10,000 nt of DNA. Origin: Candidatus Hydrogenedens sp. (GTDB lineage: Bacteria; Hydrogenedentota; Hydrogenedentia; Hydrogenedentales; Hydrogenedentaceae). The stretch's first letter is position 1; the number at the start of each line of letters is the position of its first letter. The DNA lies in assembly GCA_020216745.1 (NCBI GenBank), contig JAIWNQ010000038.1:1-10000 (forward strand), given 5' to 3'. The position numbers and the translations under genes were made by a program. The notes under the pieces are model-generated. The model saw only the letters and a list, made by a program, of their open reading frames with translations. It searched no databases and was not told the origin of the DNA. This document shows positions 1 to 6,253 of this stretch, in pieces.

Positions 1-86
1 GGATAACGCCCTTCTCCTGAAATAGTGATGTAAATTCTTATAACTAAAAAAATCCCTATATAAATAAAAAATCTTGTTTTAAACAT
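1..86 (-). CDS. N-terminus of a probable membrane protein, partial
   Basis: Reading leftward from an ATG at 86-84, the frame stays open for 28 codons plus two bases to the window edge. The translation starts MFKTRFFIYIGIFLV and continues IRIYITISGEGRY. The short positively charged start followed by about 18 hydrophobic residues is what a signal anchor or first membrane segment looks like, and the sequence then turns polar. There is only a weak GGA a few bases before the ATG, which fits the poor Shine-Dalgarno use of the other genes here. It would be transcribed divergently from the GLUG gene. I do not recognise the family from so few residues. In AT-rich DNA a hydrophobic open stretch of this size could still be chance. 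Confidence 0.45.
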   Translation of the reverse strand, partial: MFKTRFFIYIGIFLVIRIYITISGEGRY

Positions 87-291
87 TGTATCCAATATGT
101 TTCACCATTAATAGCCTTATATATACCTTAAATGTGAAAATATATGGTTAAGATATCCAGTTTACCAAAAAGTAACCCACTATAATAACAAATAGTAAAT
201 ATCTCTGTTATCAGTTCTATTTCATGATGACTGTCCTCATCTTTTTAACGAATAATTCGGTATATACCAAATCAACGAATCTTAAAACAAT

Positions 292-319
292 TTGAAAAAT
301 GATTTTAAAAAGGTATAAA
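292..319 (+). promoter_or_regulatory. possible sigma70-type promoter for the GLUG gene
   Basis: TTGAAA at 292-297 and TATAAA at 314-319 are separated by 16 bp, close to the -35/-10 consensus. They lie about 120 bp before the ATG at 438. In DNA this AT-rich such matches arise easily by chance, so this is only a candidate. Confidence 0.25.
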
Positions 320-426
320 ATTTTAAAACTTTAAAACATATAAATATAAAAATAAACAAATAGATACGTTTTATGATGCTGTTTTATTAAACAGTAACAT
401 TTTTGGTAAAGTAATAGACAAAAAAA

Positions 427-430
427 GGAG
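427..430 (+). promoter_or_regulatory. Shine-Dalgarno site of the GLUG gene
   Basis: GGAG, in the context AAAAAAGGAG, sits seven bases before the ATG at 438. It is a textbook ribosome-binding site and fixes this start. None of the other starts in the window has an equally good one. Confidence 0.75.
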
Positions 431-437
431 AACAAAA

Positions 438-1961
438 ATGTCTACGTTTGCTAATATTCAAAAGGAATATAGATATATAAACCTAATCATTGTTTTCATT
501 ATTCTTCTAAGTATCTATTATTTATTTTTCATAGTCCCACCTGCACAAGCAGTAATATATATAGATACAATTGAAAAATTACAAAAAATTGGTAAAGACT
601 CTGCTTACCCGCTAAATGGCGAATATGAATTAACACAAGACATAGATGCCACTGCTACAAGGAATTGGAATGGAGGCACTGGTTTTGAACCCATTGGAGA
701 TGCTAATGCAGAAATATATTTTACAGGTAAATTTAACGGTAATAATAAGAAAATTATTGGGTTATACATCAATACCAATAATCCTGCAGGAGGATTTGTC
801 GGTTTATTTGCTGGAATAGATGAGGGAGGAGAGGTTTATAATTTAGGGTTAGAGAATATAGATATAACGGAAGGCTCTATGTATGATGTGTTTATAGGTG
901 GACTGGCAGGCGTAAATTTGGGGACAATAACTCAATGTTATTCCACAGGCACAGTTGATAGTTATGGAGGAGGAAGAGAAGAAGCGGGCACTTTTGTTGG
1001 CGGACTTACAGGTATTAATTTTGGAACAATAACGCAATGTTATTTCAAAGGCACAGTAAATAGTTCTGGGGGAGGTCCAGTTACTGGCGGACTTATAGGT
1101 ATTAATTTTGGAACAATAACGCAATGTTATTCTATAGGGACAGTAAGTAGCTCTGGAGATTTTCTTCTTGCAGGGGGACTTATAGGTGGAAATGGAGGAG
1201 TATTAACTCTATGTTATTCTTCAGGTTCCGTGAGTGTTTCAGGTATAACATTCGCAAGTGTTGGTGGCTTAGTTGGTTTTAACAGCATATCAGATGAAGA
1301 CAGTGCTTCCCAAAATTGTATAATCAGTGAATGTTATTCTACAAGTTTTGTAAATGGTGAAGTGTCTCCTGGAAGCGAAGGAGACTCAGGTTTATTGGGT
1401 GGTGGTTTAGTAGGGTATAATTCCTCCACAATTCAACGATGTTATTCCATAGGTCAAGTGAAAGGGACAGGTGCTCAGGGAGCTTCTATACAATTAGGTG
1501 GGTTAGTAGGCTATAACGAAGGAGGCACAATAACAAGTTCTTATTGGAATAAGACGACTTCTGGACTAAATACTTCCGACGGCGGAATAGGTAAAACAAC
1601 TAATGAAATGAAACAAAAAGCCACATATGTAGGTTGGGATTTCAACAATGTCTGGACAATAGATGACGGACAAAGTTACCCATATCTACGCTCCTTAGGA
1701 CCAACCCAGGGGATAATTGATACTATAGAAGAGGGAAATAAAGAAGGAATGGAAGGAGAAGGGACAGTAGGAGAAGGAAATAAAGAAGAAAATAAAGAAG
1801 GAAACAAAGATTTACCAGAAGAGCCAGAAACAAATAGTTGCGGATGCAGTAGCAAATCATTAAAGAGTAACTATTGGTGGAAATACTTACTTGATATTTT
1901 CTTTTTCAGTTTAATTATTTCGCTTATAAGCGGTATGCGTAAACAGGAGCAGATGAAATAA
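438..1961 (+). CDS. secreted GLUG-repeat surface protein with C-terminal anchor
   Basis: This is a 507-residue exported protein of the GLUG-motif type, with no known enzymatic activity. Residues 1-38 look like a signal peptide: a polar n-region to N15, a hydrophobic core at about 16-33, and an AQA motif before a likely cut after A38. Residues 41-115 carry the usual GLUG leader (ELTQDID, then FNGNNKKIIGL). One weak and seven clear GLUG units follow, each beginning GG(L/F)xG, at about 118, 154, 188, 217, 246, 276, 322 and 354. Residues 369-422 are the normal GLUG end, with SYWN, GGIGKTT and WDFNNVW. Residues 432-465 form a Glu/Gly/Asn/Lys-rich linker. The C-terminus has C468-G-C470, a hydrophobic segment at about 484-499 and a basic tail, resembling a sorting signal. 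The repeats probably fold as a right-handed beta-helix or similar solenoid. A role in adhesion or the cell surface is inference. The gene stands alone, with 318 bp before the next start. Confidence 0.85.
   Translation: MSTFANIQKEYRYINLIIVFIILLSIYYLFFIVPPAQAVIYIDTIEKLQKIGKDSAYPLNGEYELTQDIDATATRNWNGGTGFEPIGDANAEIYFTGKFNGNNKKIIGLYINTNNPAGGFVGLFAGIDEGGEVYNLGLENIDITEGSMYDVFIGGLAGVNLGTITQCYSTGTVDSYGGGREEAGTFVGGLTGINFGTITQCYFKGTVNSSGGGPVTGGLIGINFGTITQCYSIGTVSSSGDFLLAGGLIGGNGGVLTLCYSSGSVSVSGITFASVGGLVGFNSISDEDSASQNCIISECYSTSFVNGEVSPGSEGDSGLLGGGLVGYNSSTIQRCYSIGQVKGTGAQGASIQLGGLVGYNEGGTITSSYWNKTTSGLNTSDGGIGKTTNEMKQKATYVGWDFNNVWTIDDGQSYPYLRSLGPTQGIIDTIEEGNKEGMEGEGTVGEGNKEENKEGNKDLPEEPETNSCGCSSKSLKSNYWWKYLLDIFFFSLIISLISGMRKQEQMK
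897..1559 (+). repeat. seven tandem GLUG units within the surface protein
   Basis: Units begin at residues 154, 188, 217, 246, 276, 322 and 354. The consensus is GGLxGxNxGTITQCYSxGxV. Spacing is 29-34 residues for the first four and longer in units 5 and 6, where acidic or Ser/Gly-rich loops are inserted. Six of the seven units carry a Cys-Tyr pair (C167, C201, C230, C259, C299, C335); in the last unit it is replaced by Ser-Tyr. Confidence 0.85.
999..1131 (+). repeat. near-identical 46-bp direct repeat, period 87 bp
   Basis: Bases 999-1044 and 1086-1131 are identical except for one C/T difference at the tenth or eleventh base. They encode the starts of GLUG units 2 and 3. Identity at DNA level, including silent positions, points to a recent duplication or gene-conversion event rather than selection on the protein alone. 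Confidence 0.85.
1734..1803 (+). repeat. purine-rich low-complexity repeat encoding the Glu/Gly/Asn/Lys linker
   Basis: The 13-mer GGAAATAAAGAAG occurs at 1734-1746 and again at 1776-1788, and a variant follows from 1789. Almost the whole tract is A and G. It encodes EGNKE-type repeats between the GLUG domain and the C-terminal anchor. Such tracts can change length by slippage, which would vary the stalk length. Confidence 0.7.
1840..1961 (+). other. putative Cys-type C-terminal sorting/anchor signal
   Basis: The last 40 residues have the three-part plan of bacterial C-terminal sorting signals. First comes a short motif, SCGCSS (C468, C470). Next is a hydrophobic segment at about residues 484-499, and then a short tail with Arg, Lys and Lys. 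Cys-containing versions such as MYXO-CTERM are known to be processed by membrane proteases. This one does not match a named signal that I can confirm, and a plain tail anchor is the alternative. Confidence 0.5.
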
Positions 1962-2279
1962 TATAATATAACATTATCTATTTATTGTATCTTTGACAAA
2001 ACTTCATTGAGAATGAACATGATATCGTTCTTACACCTATATACTATCAAAATATAAGAATTCCTGAATTTATCTTTAAAACTACGCTTTCCCCTTCATG
2101 ATATAGTAAGAATGTTTAATACACATCTGGAGACATTAAAAACATCTCTTCTCAATTCTAAATTCTGTTAGAATTCAGTTATAATCATTGTTAAAAAAGT
2201 ATATAACTTATTTTTTGATTATAATTTATTTGTTTCAAAAAATAGAAAAGGCTACATCAACCATAGTTTAGATTTGGAT
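1962..2279. other. noncoding gap between surface protein and exporter operon
   Basis: I find no supported gene in these 318 bp. The ATG-initiated frames on both strands are under 20 codons and lack ribosome-binding sites. There is no GC-rich hairpin with a T-run, so no clear intrinsic terminator after the GLUG gene. Two perfect TATAAT hexamers (2180-2185 and 2220-2225) and a 7-bp inverted repeat (2154-2175) lie in its last 130 bp. The exporter operon promoter is probably there. Confidence 0.6.
2154..2185 (+). promoter_or_regulatory. inverted repeat abutting a TATAAT box, possible operator/promoter
   Basis: AATTCTA (2154-2160) and TAGAATT (2169-2175) form a perfect 7-bp inverted repeat with an 8-base gap. 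Four bases later comes TATAAT (2180-2185). No good -35 lies 16-18 bp before that box, which would fit an activator-dependent or repressor-controlled promoter for the exporter genes. A second TATAAT at 2220-2225 is an alternative -10. The composition makes chance matches likely. Confidence 0.25.
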
Positions 2280-3155
2280 ATGAACTTAGCAAAAAATAAA
2301 ATATATTATGATAGTAAAGACCAGAAAGTAGTTACTCGCGTTTTAATCGACTTAATAAGAGCGAGGGAAATTTTATGGGGATTGGTCTGGCGTGAAATTA
2401 AAGCAAGATACCGTTATGCTATATTGGGCTTTTTATGGGCAATTATAGAGCCAATTACGTTGATGTTACTGCTCCTTTTTATTTTTTCATTTGTATTCAA
2501 ACAGAGGTTGACTATCTCCGATACCATTGAAATCCCAATGGCCACTCAAATCCTATGTGGATTAATTTTCTGGCAGTATTTCTCAACATCTGTATCTGGA
2601 GCGACCTTATCATTAATTCACCATCAAAATCTTGTAAAGAAAGTGTTTTTCCCTCGTGAAGTTGTTCCTCTCTCCTCCATCATTTATCCTATGGTCAATT
2701 TATCTATCGGGTTCATAACTCTTATCATCATTCACTTGTTTTTTAAAGGAACAATTACAATTAATGTTCTCTGGCTTATCATTATCCTTCCAATTCTGTT
2801 TTGTCTATCAGCAGGATTAGGACTTCTGCTTTCTGCTGGATACATTCATTTCAGAGACATAGGTAACATGGTAAATGTTGGATTAACCTTTGGCTTTTAT
2901 GCTTCACCTGTGTTTTATCCAGTAGAATGGGTGAAAAGAGCATGCGAGAATCAAACCTTGCCAAATTGGTTCTATCATCTTTACATTTTGAACCCCATAG
3001 TAGGGATACTTACAAATTTGAGGGAATGTATTCTTTATGGTAAAGCACCTCAACCTTCATTTTTAGTCTATACTATGTGTGTTAGTATATTTTCATTACT
3101 TATTGGCATCTATATATTTAGAAAACAATCTCCTACTTTTTCCGATTATATGTAA
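2280..3155 (+). CDS. ABC-2 type polysaccharide export permease (Wzm/TagG-like)
   Basis: This is the inner-membrane channel subunit of an ABC exporter for lipid-linked polysaccharide, which works as a dimer with the ATPase encoded next. With the ATG at 2280 it has 291 residues, normal for the family. The diagnostic N-terminal cytoplasmic motif REIKARYR (residues 38-45) precedes LG, W53 and EP (57-58) at the entry to the first membrane segment. Six hydrophobic stretches follow at about 49-72, 85-108, 130-155, 163-190, 198-215 and 262-282. VFFPREVVPLSS, just before the third, is also typical. A TTG at 2274 in the same frame would add two residues; neither start has a clear ribosome-binding site, and I prefer the ATG. 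The stop is three bases before the ATPase start, so the two are probably translationally coupled. The sugar substrate cannot be told from this protein. Confidence 0.92.
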   Translation: MNLAKNKIYYDSKDQKVVTRVLIDLIRAREILWGLVWREIKARYRYAILGFLWAIIEPITLMLLLLFIFSFVFKQRLTISDTIEIPMATQILCGLIFWQYFSTSVSGATLSLIHHQNLVKKVFFPREVVPLSSIIYPMVNLSIGFITLIIIHLFFKGTITINVLWLIIILPILFCLSAGLGLLLSAGYIHFRDIGNMVNVGLTFGFYASPVFYPVEWVKRACENQTLPNWFYHLYILNPIVGILTNLRECILYGKAPQPSFLVYTMCVSIFSLLIGIYIFRKQSPTFSDYM

Positions 3156-3158
3156 CGA

Positions 3159-5288
3159 ATGAATGAACCTATTATCGAAATAAAAAATGTTGTTAAAGAA
3201 TACCCAATCCGCAGAGGTTTCAGAGACCTGCGAGGACAGGGAGGGGTATTAGATTGGATACGTGGTAAAAAAAGTGAACATTTTCGTGCCCTCGATAATG
3301 TTAGTTTCGATATTTATCGTGGTGAAACAGTGGGCATTATCGGTAAAAATGGATCTGGTAAAAGCACCCTTTTAAAAATCATCGCTGGCGTAACTCTACC
3401 TACCGAAGGGAGAGTCATTGTATATGGTAGAGTGGCTTCTTTACTGGAGTTAGGCGCTGGTTTTCACCCCTTACTGACAGGTAGAGAAAATATTTATTTA
3501 AACGCTGGCCTTTTAGGAATGCGTCGTGCTCAGGTCAATGAGGTTATTGAGCAAATCATAGACTTTTCAGGTATCCGTGAATTTATTGACCAACCTGTTG
3601 ACACATATAGCAGTGGTATGTATGTTCGCATTGGTTTTGCAGTCGCCTCATTTGTCAATCCTGACATTTTTCTGGTGGATGAAGTGCTTTCCGTAGGCGA
3701 TGAGGAATTTCAGAGAAAATGTCGTCAGCGTATTGGTGAACTTCGTGAACAAGGTAAAACCATCGTTTTTGTATCTCATGACCTTGGCACGGTTAACGCC
3801 CTATGCAATAGAGTATTCTTACTTGATAAAGGAAAACTTATCGATCGCGGTTCTGTTTCCGCTACCATTGATTATTACCTACGTCAAATTGGCAGAGCAG
3901 AGGGAATTCATACGATTTCCTCACCAAACAAAAATATTGAGGCGATTTTCAGCCACGGTAAACTTTCCCTATTTCATGATAAAAAGGAAATTACATCTCC
4001 ATTAGGGATAGAAGGCGTTCTCGTTCACTTACAACAAGTTCACCCATCTTCTATGGGAGACTGGCTTGTAACCGAAAGAGAAGATCAATCCTTAATAGCC
4101 CAAGGAACGCTTTATCGTTTACCTGTGGAATGGAAATGGAACGTTGAAATTAAAAATAAACATATTGAATTAAATGCAAGATATAAATTAAATAAAGAAA
4201 TACCAATACAGGCATTAGAATTCCGTATTTTTCTTCCAGAGATATATGACCACTTTTTCTACAATGGAAATGAGAATAAGTTTGCTCCGATTGTCCCTGG
4301 AAATCTTGGCTGGACAACAATGGTTCCACCTAAAATTGGTGAAAATTCTACATTTCTATTAACCAGCCTAAACTCCGATGAATATCCTCTGTTAAAAATA
4401 GAATTTGAAACCTCTGAACCAGGTTCATCCTTAACCATTGGCAATACTGACTATATAGGAAGGTCAAGGTTTATATGTTGTCATCTCCAAATTCCCGAGA
4501 CAAGTTCACTTCTTCAAATGGGTGAACATAAAATCGGGAACATAAGAATTTCTCTCGCTGAAAAAGCAGAATATGAAGCATGGAAAACAGCGTGGATACA
4601 ACAACGAACCATTACACTAAAAGACATTGAAGCAAGATTAGGGGAAGGATTTATTGAATTCATATCAAAAAAAGATAAAAAACTTCTTACTCAAGCAGTC
4701 CATCTCCATACTCAATTTCGACTACAGGGGATGTGGTTTCTCAGCCAAACATTTCTATGGAACACACCATATAAAGAAAATGACACATGGATATGGGAAG
4801 GAGAATCCCAACGCTTTCCGATCCGCTTAAAGTGGGAATTACTTCCTAAAACCGAAGAAAATCTCCTATACTCAAAAATATGGCTCATTGTTAAGGAGCC
4901 ACTATCATTAGAAGAATATAACATTTCCGTTGGTCTTATATATGCATATCAACACTGGAAAACATCGTTCGAAACAGGGGAATTTACTGAAATTCCGCCA
5001 GAACAGATAGAATATATTCATTTAAATAAAAATTACAACCCATCAGAATATATATATGCAATAGGTAATAAATTACCAAACGTTTTTTTATTTACACACC
5101 AAAAAAATTCATTCCGAATGTCTGCAATTAACCCTGAATATTCACTTCATGCGCGAATAATACAAGCAATTGCAACACCTGAACAAAAATCTGTTTTCAA
5201 TTTACAGACTGGTTCTCATTTACTTTTCGACGGAGGTATTCAATTTTCATTTCCAGAAGATAGTAATCAGGATGAAATAACAATATGA
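3159..5288 (+). CDS. polysaccharide ABC exporter ATPase (Wzt-like) with long duplicated C-terminal extension
   Basis: This is the ATP-hydrolysing subunit of the exporter. In the N-terminal domain (about 1-248) are Walker A GKNGSGKST (62-70), the Wzt/TagH-type signature YSSGM (150-154, in place of LSGGQ), Walker B ending in D174-E175, and H207 of the H-loop. The DLRGQGG insertion near residue 23 and the GAGFHPLLTGREN stretch also fit polysaccharide exporters. At 709 residues it is far longer than the 250-450 usual for this family. Residues 250-709 form an extension predicted here to be beta-rich, and it contains two related halves. In Wzt the C-terminal domain binds the modified end of the glycan; a similar reading role is inferred, not shown. 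The gene starts three bases after the permease and overlaps the glycosyltransferase by four bases (ATGA). Confidence 0.9.
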   Translation: MNEPIIEIKNVVKEYPIRRGFRDLRGQGGVLDWIRGKKSEHFRALDNVSFDIYRGETVGIIGKNGSGKSTLLKIIAGVTLPTEGRVIVYGRVASLLELGAGFHPLLTGRENIYLNAGLLGMRRAQVNEVIEQIIDFSGIREFIDQPVDTYSSGMYVRIGFAVASFVNPDIFLVDEVLSVGDEEFQRKCRQRIGELREQGKTIVFVSHDLGTVNALCNRVFLLDKGKLIDRGSVSATIDYYLRQIGRAEGIHTISSPNKNIEAIFSHGKLSLFHDKKEITSPLGIEGVLVHLQQVHPSSMGDWLVTEREDQSLIAQGTLYRLPVEWKWNVEIKNKHIELNARYKLNKEIPIQALEFRIFLPEIYDHFFYNGNENKFAPIVPGNLGWTTMVPPKIGENSTFLLTSLNSDEYPLLKIEFETSEPGSSLTIGNTDYIGRSRFICCHLQIPETSSLLQMGEHKIGNIRISLAEKAEYEAWKTAWIQQRTITLKDIEARLGEGFIEFISKKDKKLLTQAVHLHTQFRLQGMWFLSQTFLWNTPYKENDTWIWEGESQRFPIRLKWELLPKTEENLLYSKIWLIVKEPLSLEEYNISVGLIYAYQHWKTSFETGEFTEIPPEQIEYIHLNKNYNPSEYIYAIGNKLPNVFLFTHQKNSFRMSAINPEYSLHARIIQAIATPEQKSVFNLQTGSHLLFDGGIQFSFPEDSNQDEITI
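3957..4934 (+). repeat. internal protein duplication in the ATPase tail, offset 232 residues
   Basis: Residues about 267-360 and 499-592 align without a gap at a constant offset of 232. Matching positions are D274/D506, K275/K507, K276/K508, W302/W534, I313/I545, G316/G548, R320/R552, P322/P554, K326/K558, W327/W559, L338/L570, P349/P581, E354/E586 and I357/I589. The DNA is not similar, so the duplication is old. Beta-strand-like alternation suggests two tandem beta-sandwich modules of about 230 residues. Confidence 0.7.
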
Positions 5289-6241
5289 GTGAAATCAAAG
5301 CGTCTATAATAGTCCCTGCTTACAATGATTCTGAACGGTTGCACCACCTACTTACATCTTTTGATTCACTTGAATATGATGAACCTTATGAAGTTATTAT
5401 TGTAGACGACGCCTCAACTGACAGAACTCCCGAAGTTTGTCATGAATGGTCAAAAAAATGGCATTCATATAAATTCCGATATATACGACTAAAACAAAAC
5501 AGCGGTCCTGGTATTGCTCGTAACAAAGGTTTAGAAGTAGCGGATGGAGAAATCGTTGCATTTACAGACTCGGATTGTAGAGTACACCCACACTGGCTAA
5601 AAAAATTAATTTCAACACTTGACCCCAATAATAAAATTGTTGGTGTAGGTGGACGTGTAAAAGCAGTATCAGAAGCCTCCGTTTTTGCAAGACATTCTTT
5701 ATTCCATCATGTATTAGAACCCCCAGAAAAACTTCACTATTTAGTTACGTGTAATTGTTCCTTCATAAAAAAACCTTTATTAGATATCGGTGGTTTTGCT
5801 GAAGACATACGTAACCCAGGTGGAGAGGACATTTCTGCAAGCATTCATCTATGGAAAAAAGGTTGGCGGTTTGCTTACCAAAAAGATGCTATTGTGTATC
5901 ATGACTTTGATACAAATTTCCGTTCTTTCTTACGTACATGGTATAACTACGGCTACGGTTGCAGTATTGTTCTCCACCGTGAACTGAATATGGACGAATT
6001 ATACCCAAACCCATCGAACATGCCGTCTTATGAGAACTACTGGCCTGGTTATTTAATGGTACCCCCTACTACAGGGATACGAAGCGGTATTCGAGATATA
6101 AAGTACCAATTAAACAAATGCTCCCAACAAAACCTTCCGTTAAAAAACACCATCGAAATTGTTTTTCTTACTATCTGCCAGCGATTATCTCATCTCTTCG
6201 GCTGGAAAAAAGGCAAAAAACAGGTTTCCAAAAAACAATAG
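5285..6241 (+). CDS. family 2 glycosyltransferase (GT-A fold)
   Basis: This predicted cytoplasmic or membrane-associated enzyme transfers a sugar from a nucleotide-sugar donor to a growing glycan. The 318 residues show the whole GT2 plan: SIIVPAYND at 7-15, VDDASTDRT at 40-48 for nucleotide binding, GPGIARNKG at 74-82, the metal-binding DSD at 95-97, and GGEDISASIHLWKKGW with the likely catalytic ED at 181-182. YHDF at 205-208 is also usual. There is no clear transmembrane segment; the end is a hydrophobic stretch (about 289-305) and then a Lys-rich tail that could touch the membrane. Its ATG overlaps the ATPase stop by four bases, so it is in the same operon and likely builds the exported polysaccharide. 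Donor and linkage cannot be predicted. Confidence 0.92.
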   Translation: MSEIKASIIVPAYNDSERLHHLLTSFDSLEYDEPYEVIIVDDASTDRTPEVCHEWSKKWHSYKFRYIRLKQNSGPGIARNKGLEVADGEIVAFTDSDCRVHPHWLKKLISTLDPNNKIVGVGGRVKAVSEASVFARHSLFHHVLEPPEKLHYLVTCNCSFIKKPLLDIGGFAEDIRNPGGEDISASIHLWKKGWRFAYQKDAIVYHDFDTNFRSFLRTWYNYGYGCSIVLHRELNMDELYPNPSNMPSYENYWPGYLMVPPTTGIRSGIRDIKYQLNKCSQQNLPLKNTIEIVFLTICQRLSHLFGWKKGKKQVSKKQ

Positions 6242-6253
6242 CATTGGATTTAA

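Larger units (their letters stand above)
87..437. other. AT-rich divergent intergenic region
   Basis: This 351-bp stretch holds no convincing gene. The longest plus-strand reading frame with an ATG is about 23 codons (from 224) and has no ribosome-binding site. The DNA is extremely AT-rich between about 290 and 365, with TTTTAAAA at 303-310 and 321-328 and further A/T runs. That is compatible with promoter UP-like or bent DNA. It should contain the start sites for the leftward gene at 86 and the rightward gene at 438. Confidence 0.6.

Noticed and set aside
224..295. Frame of about 23 codons upstream of the GLUG gene as a leader peptide
   Set aside because: There is no ribosome-binding site, no attenuator-like hairpins follow and the composition is that of noncoding AT-rich DNA.
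301..360. A/T-run block as a replication or attachment site
   Set aside because: There are no DnaA-box clusters, integrase gene or duplicated att core; it is simply AT-rich promoter-proximal DNA.
849..1124. Minus-strand open frame of about 91 codons opposite the GLUG repeats
   Set aside because: It is repetitive only because it mirrors the plus-strand GLUG units and has no independent start signal or recognisable protein.
2112..2171. Frame of 19 codons (starting MFNTHLETLK) ending in Cys as a possible RiPP precursor
   Set aside because: It is very short, has no clear ribosome-binding site, lies far from the radical SAM genes and overlaps the candidate operator; chance is the better explanation.
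3700..4005. Second plus-strand frame of about 101 codons inside the ATPase gene
   Set aside because: It lies in another frame of a clearly coding region with intact Walker and H-loop motifs, and its translation shows no family features.
6203..6230. TGGAAA...TTTCCA stem near the end of the glycosyltransferase gene as a terminator
   Set aside because: It has a 6-bp AT-rich stem with a 16-base loop, and an A-run and not a T-run follows on the plus strand, so it does not fit an intrinsic terminator.
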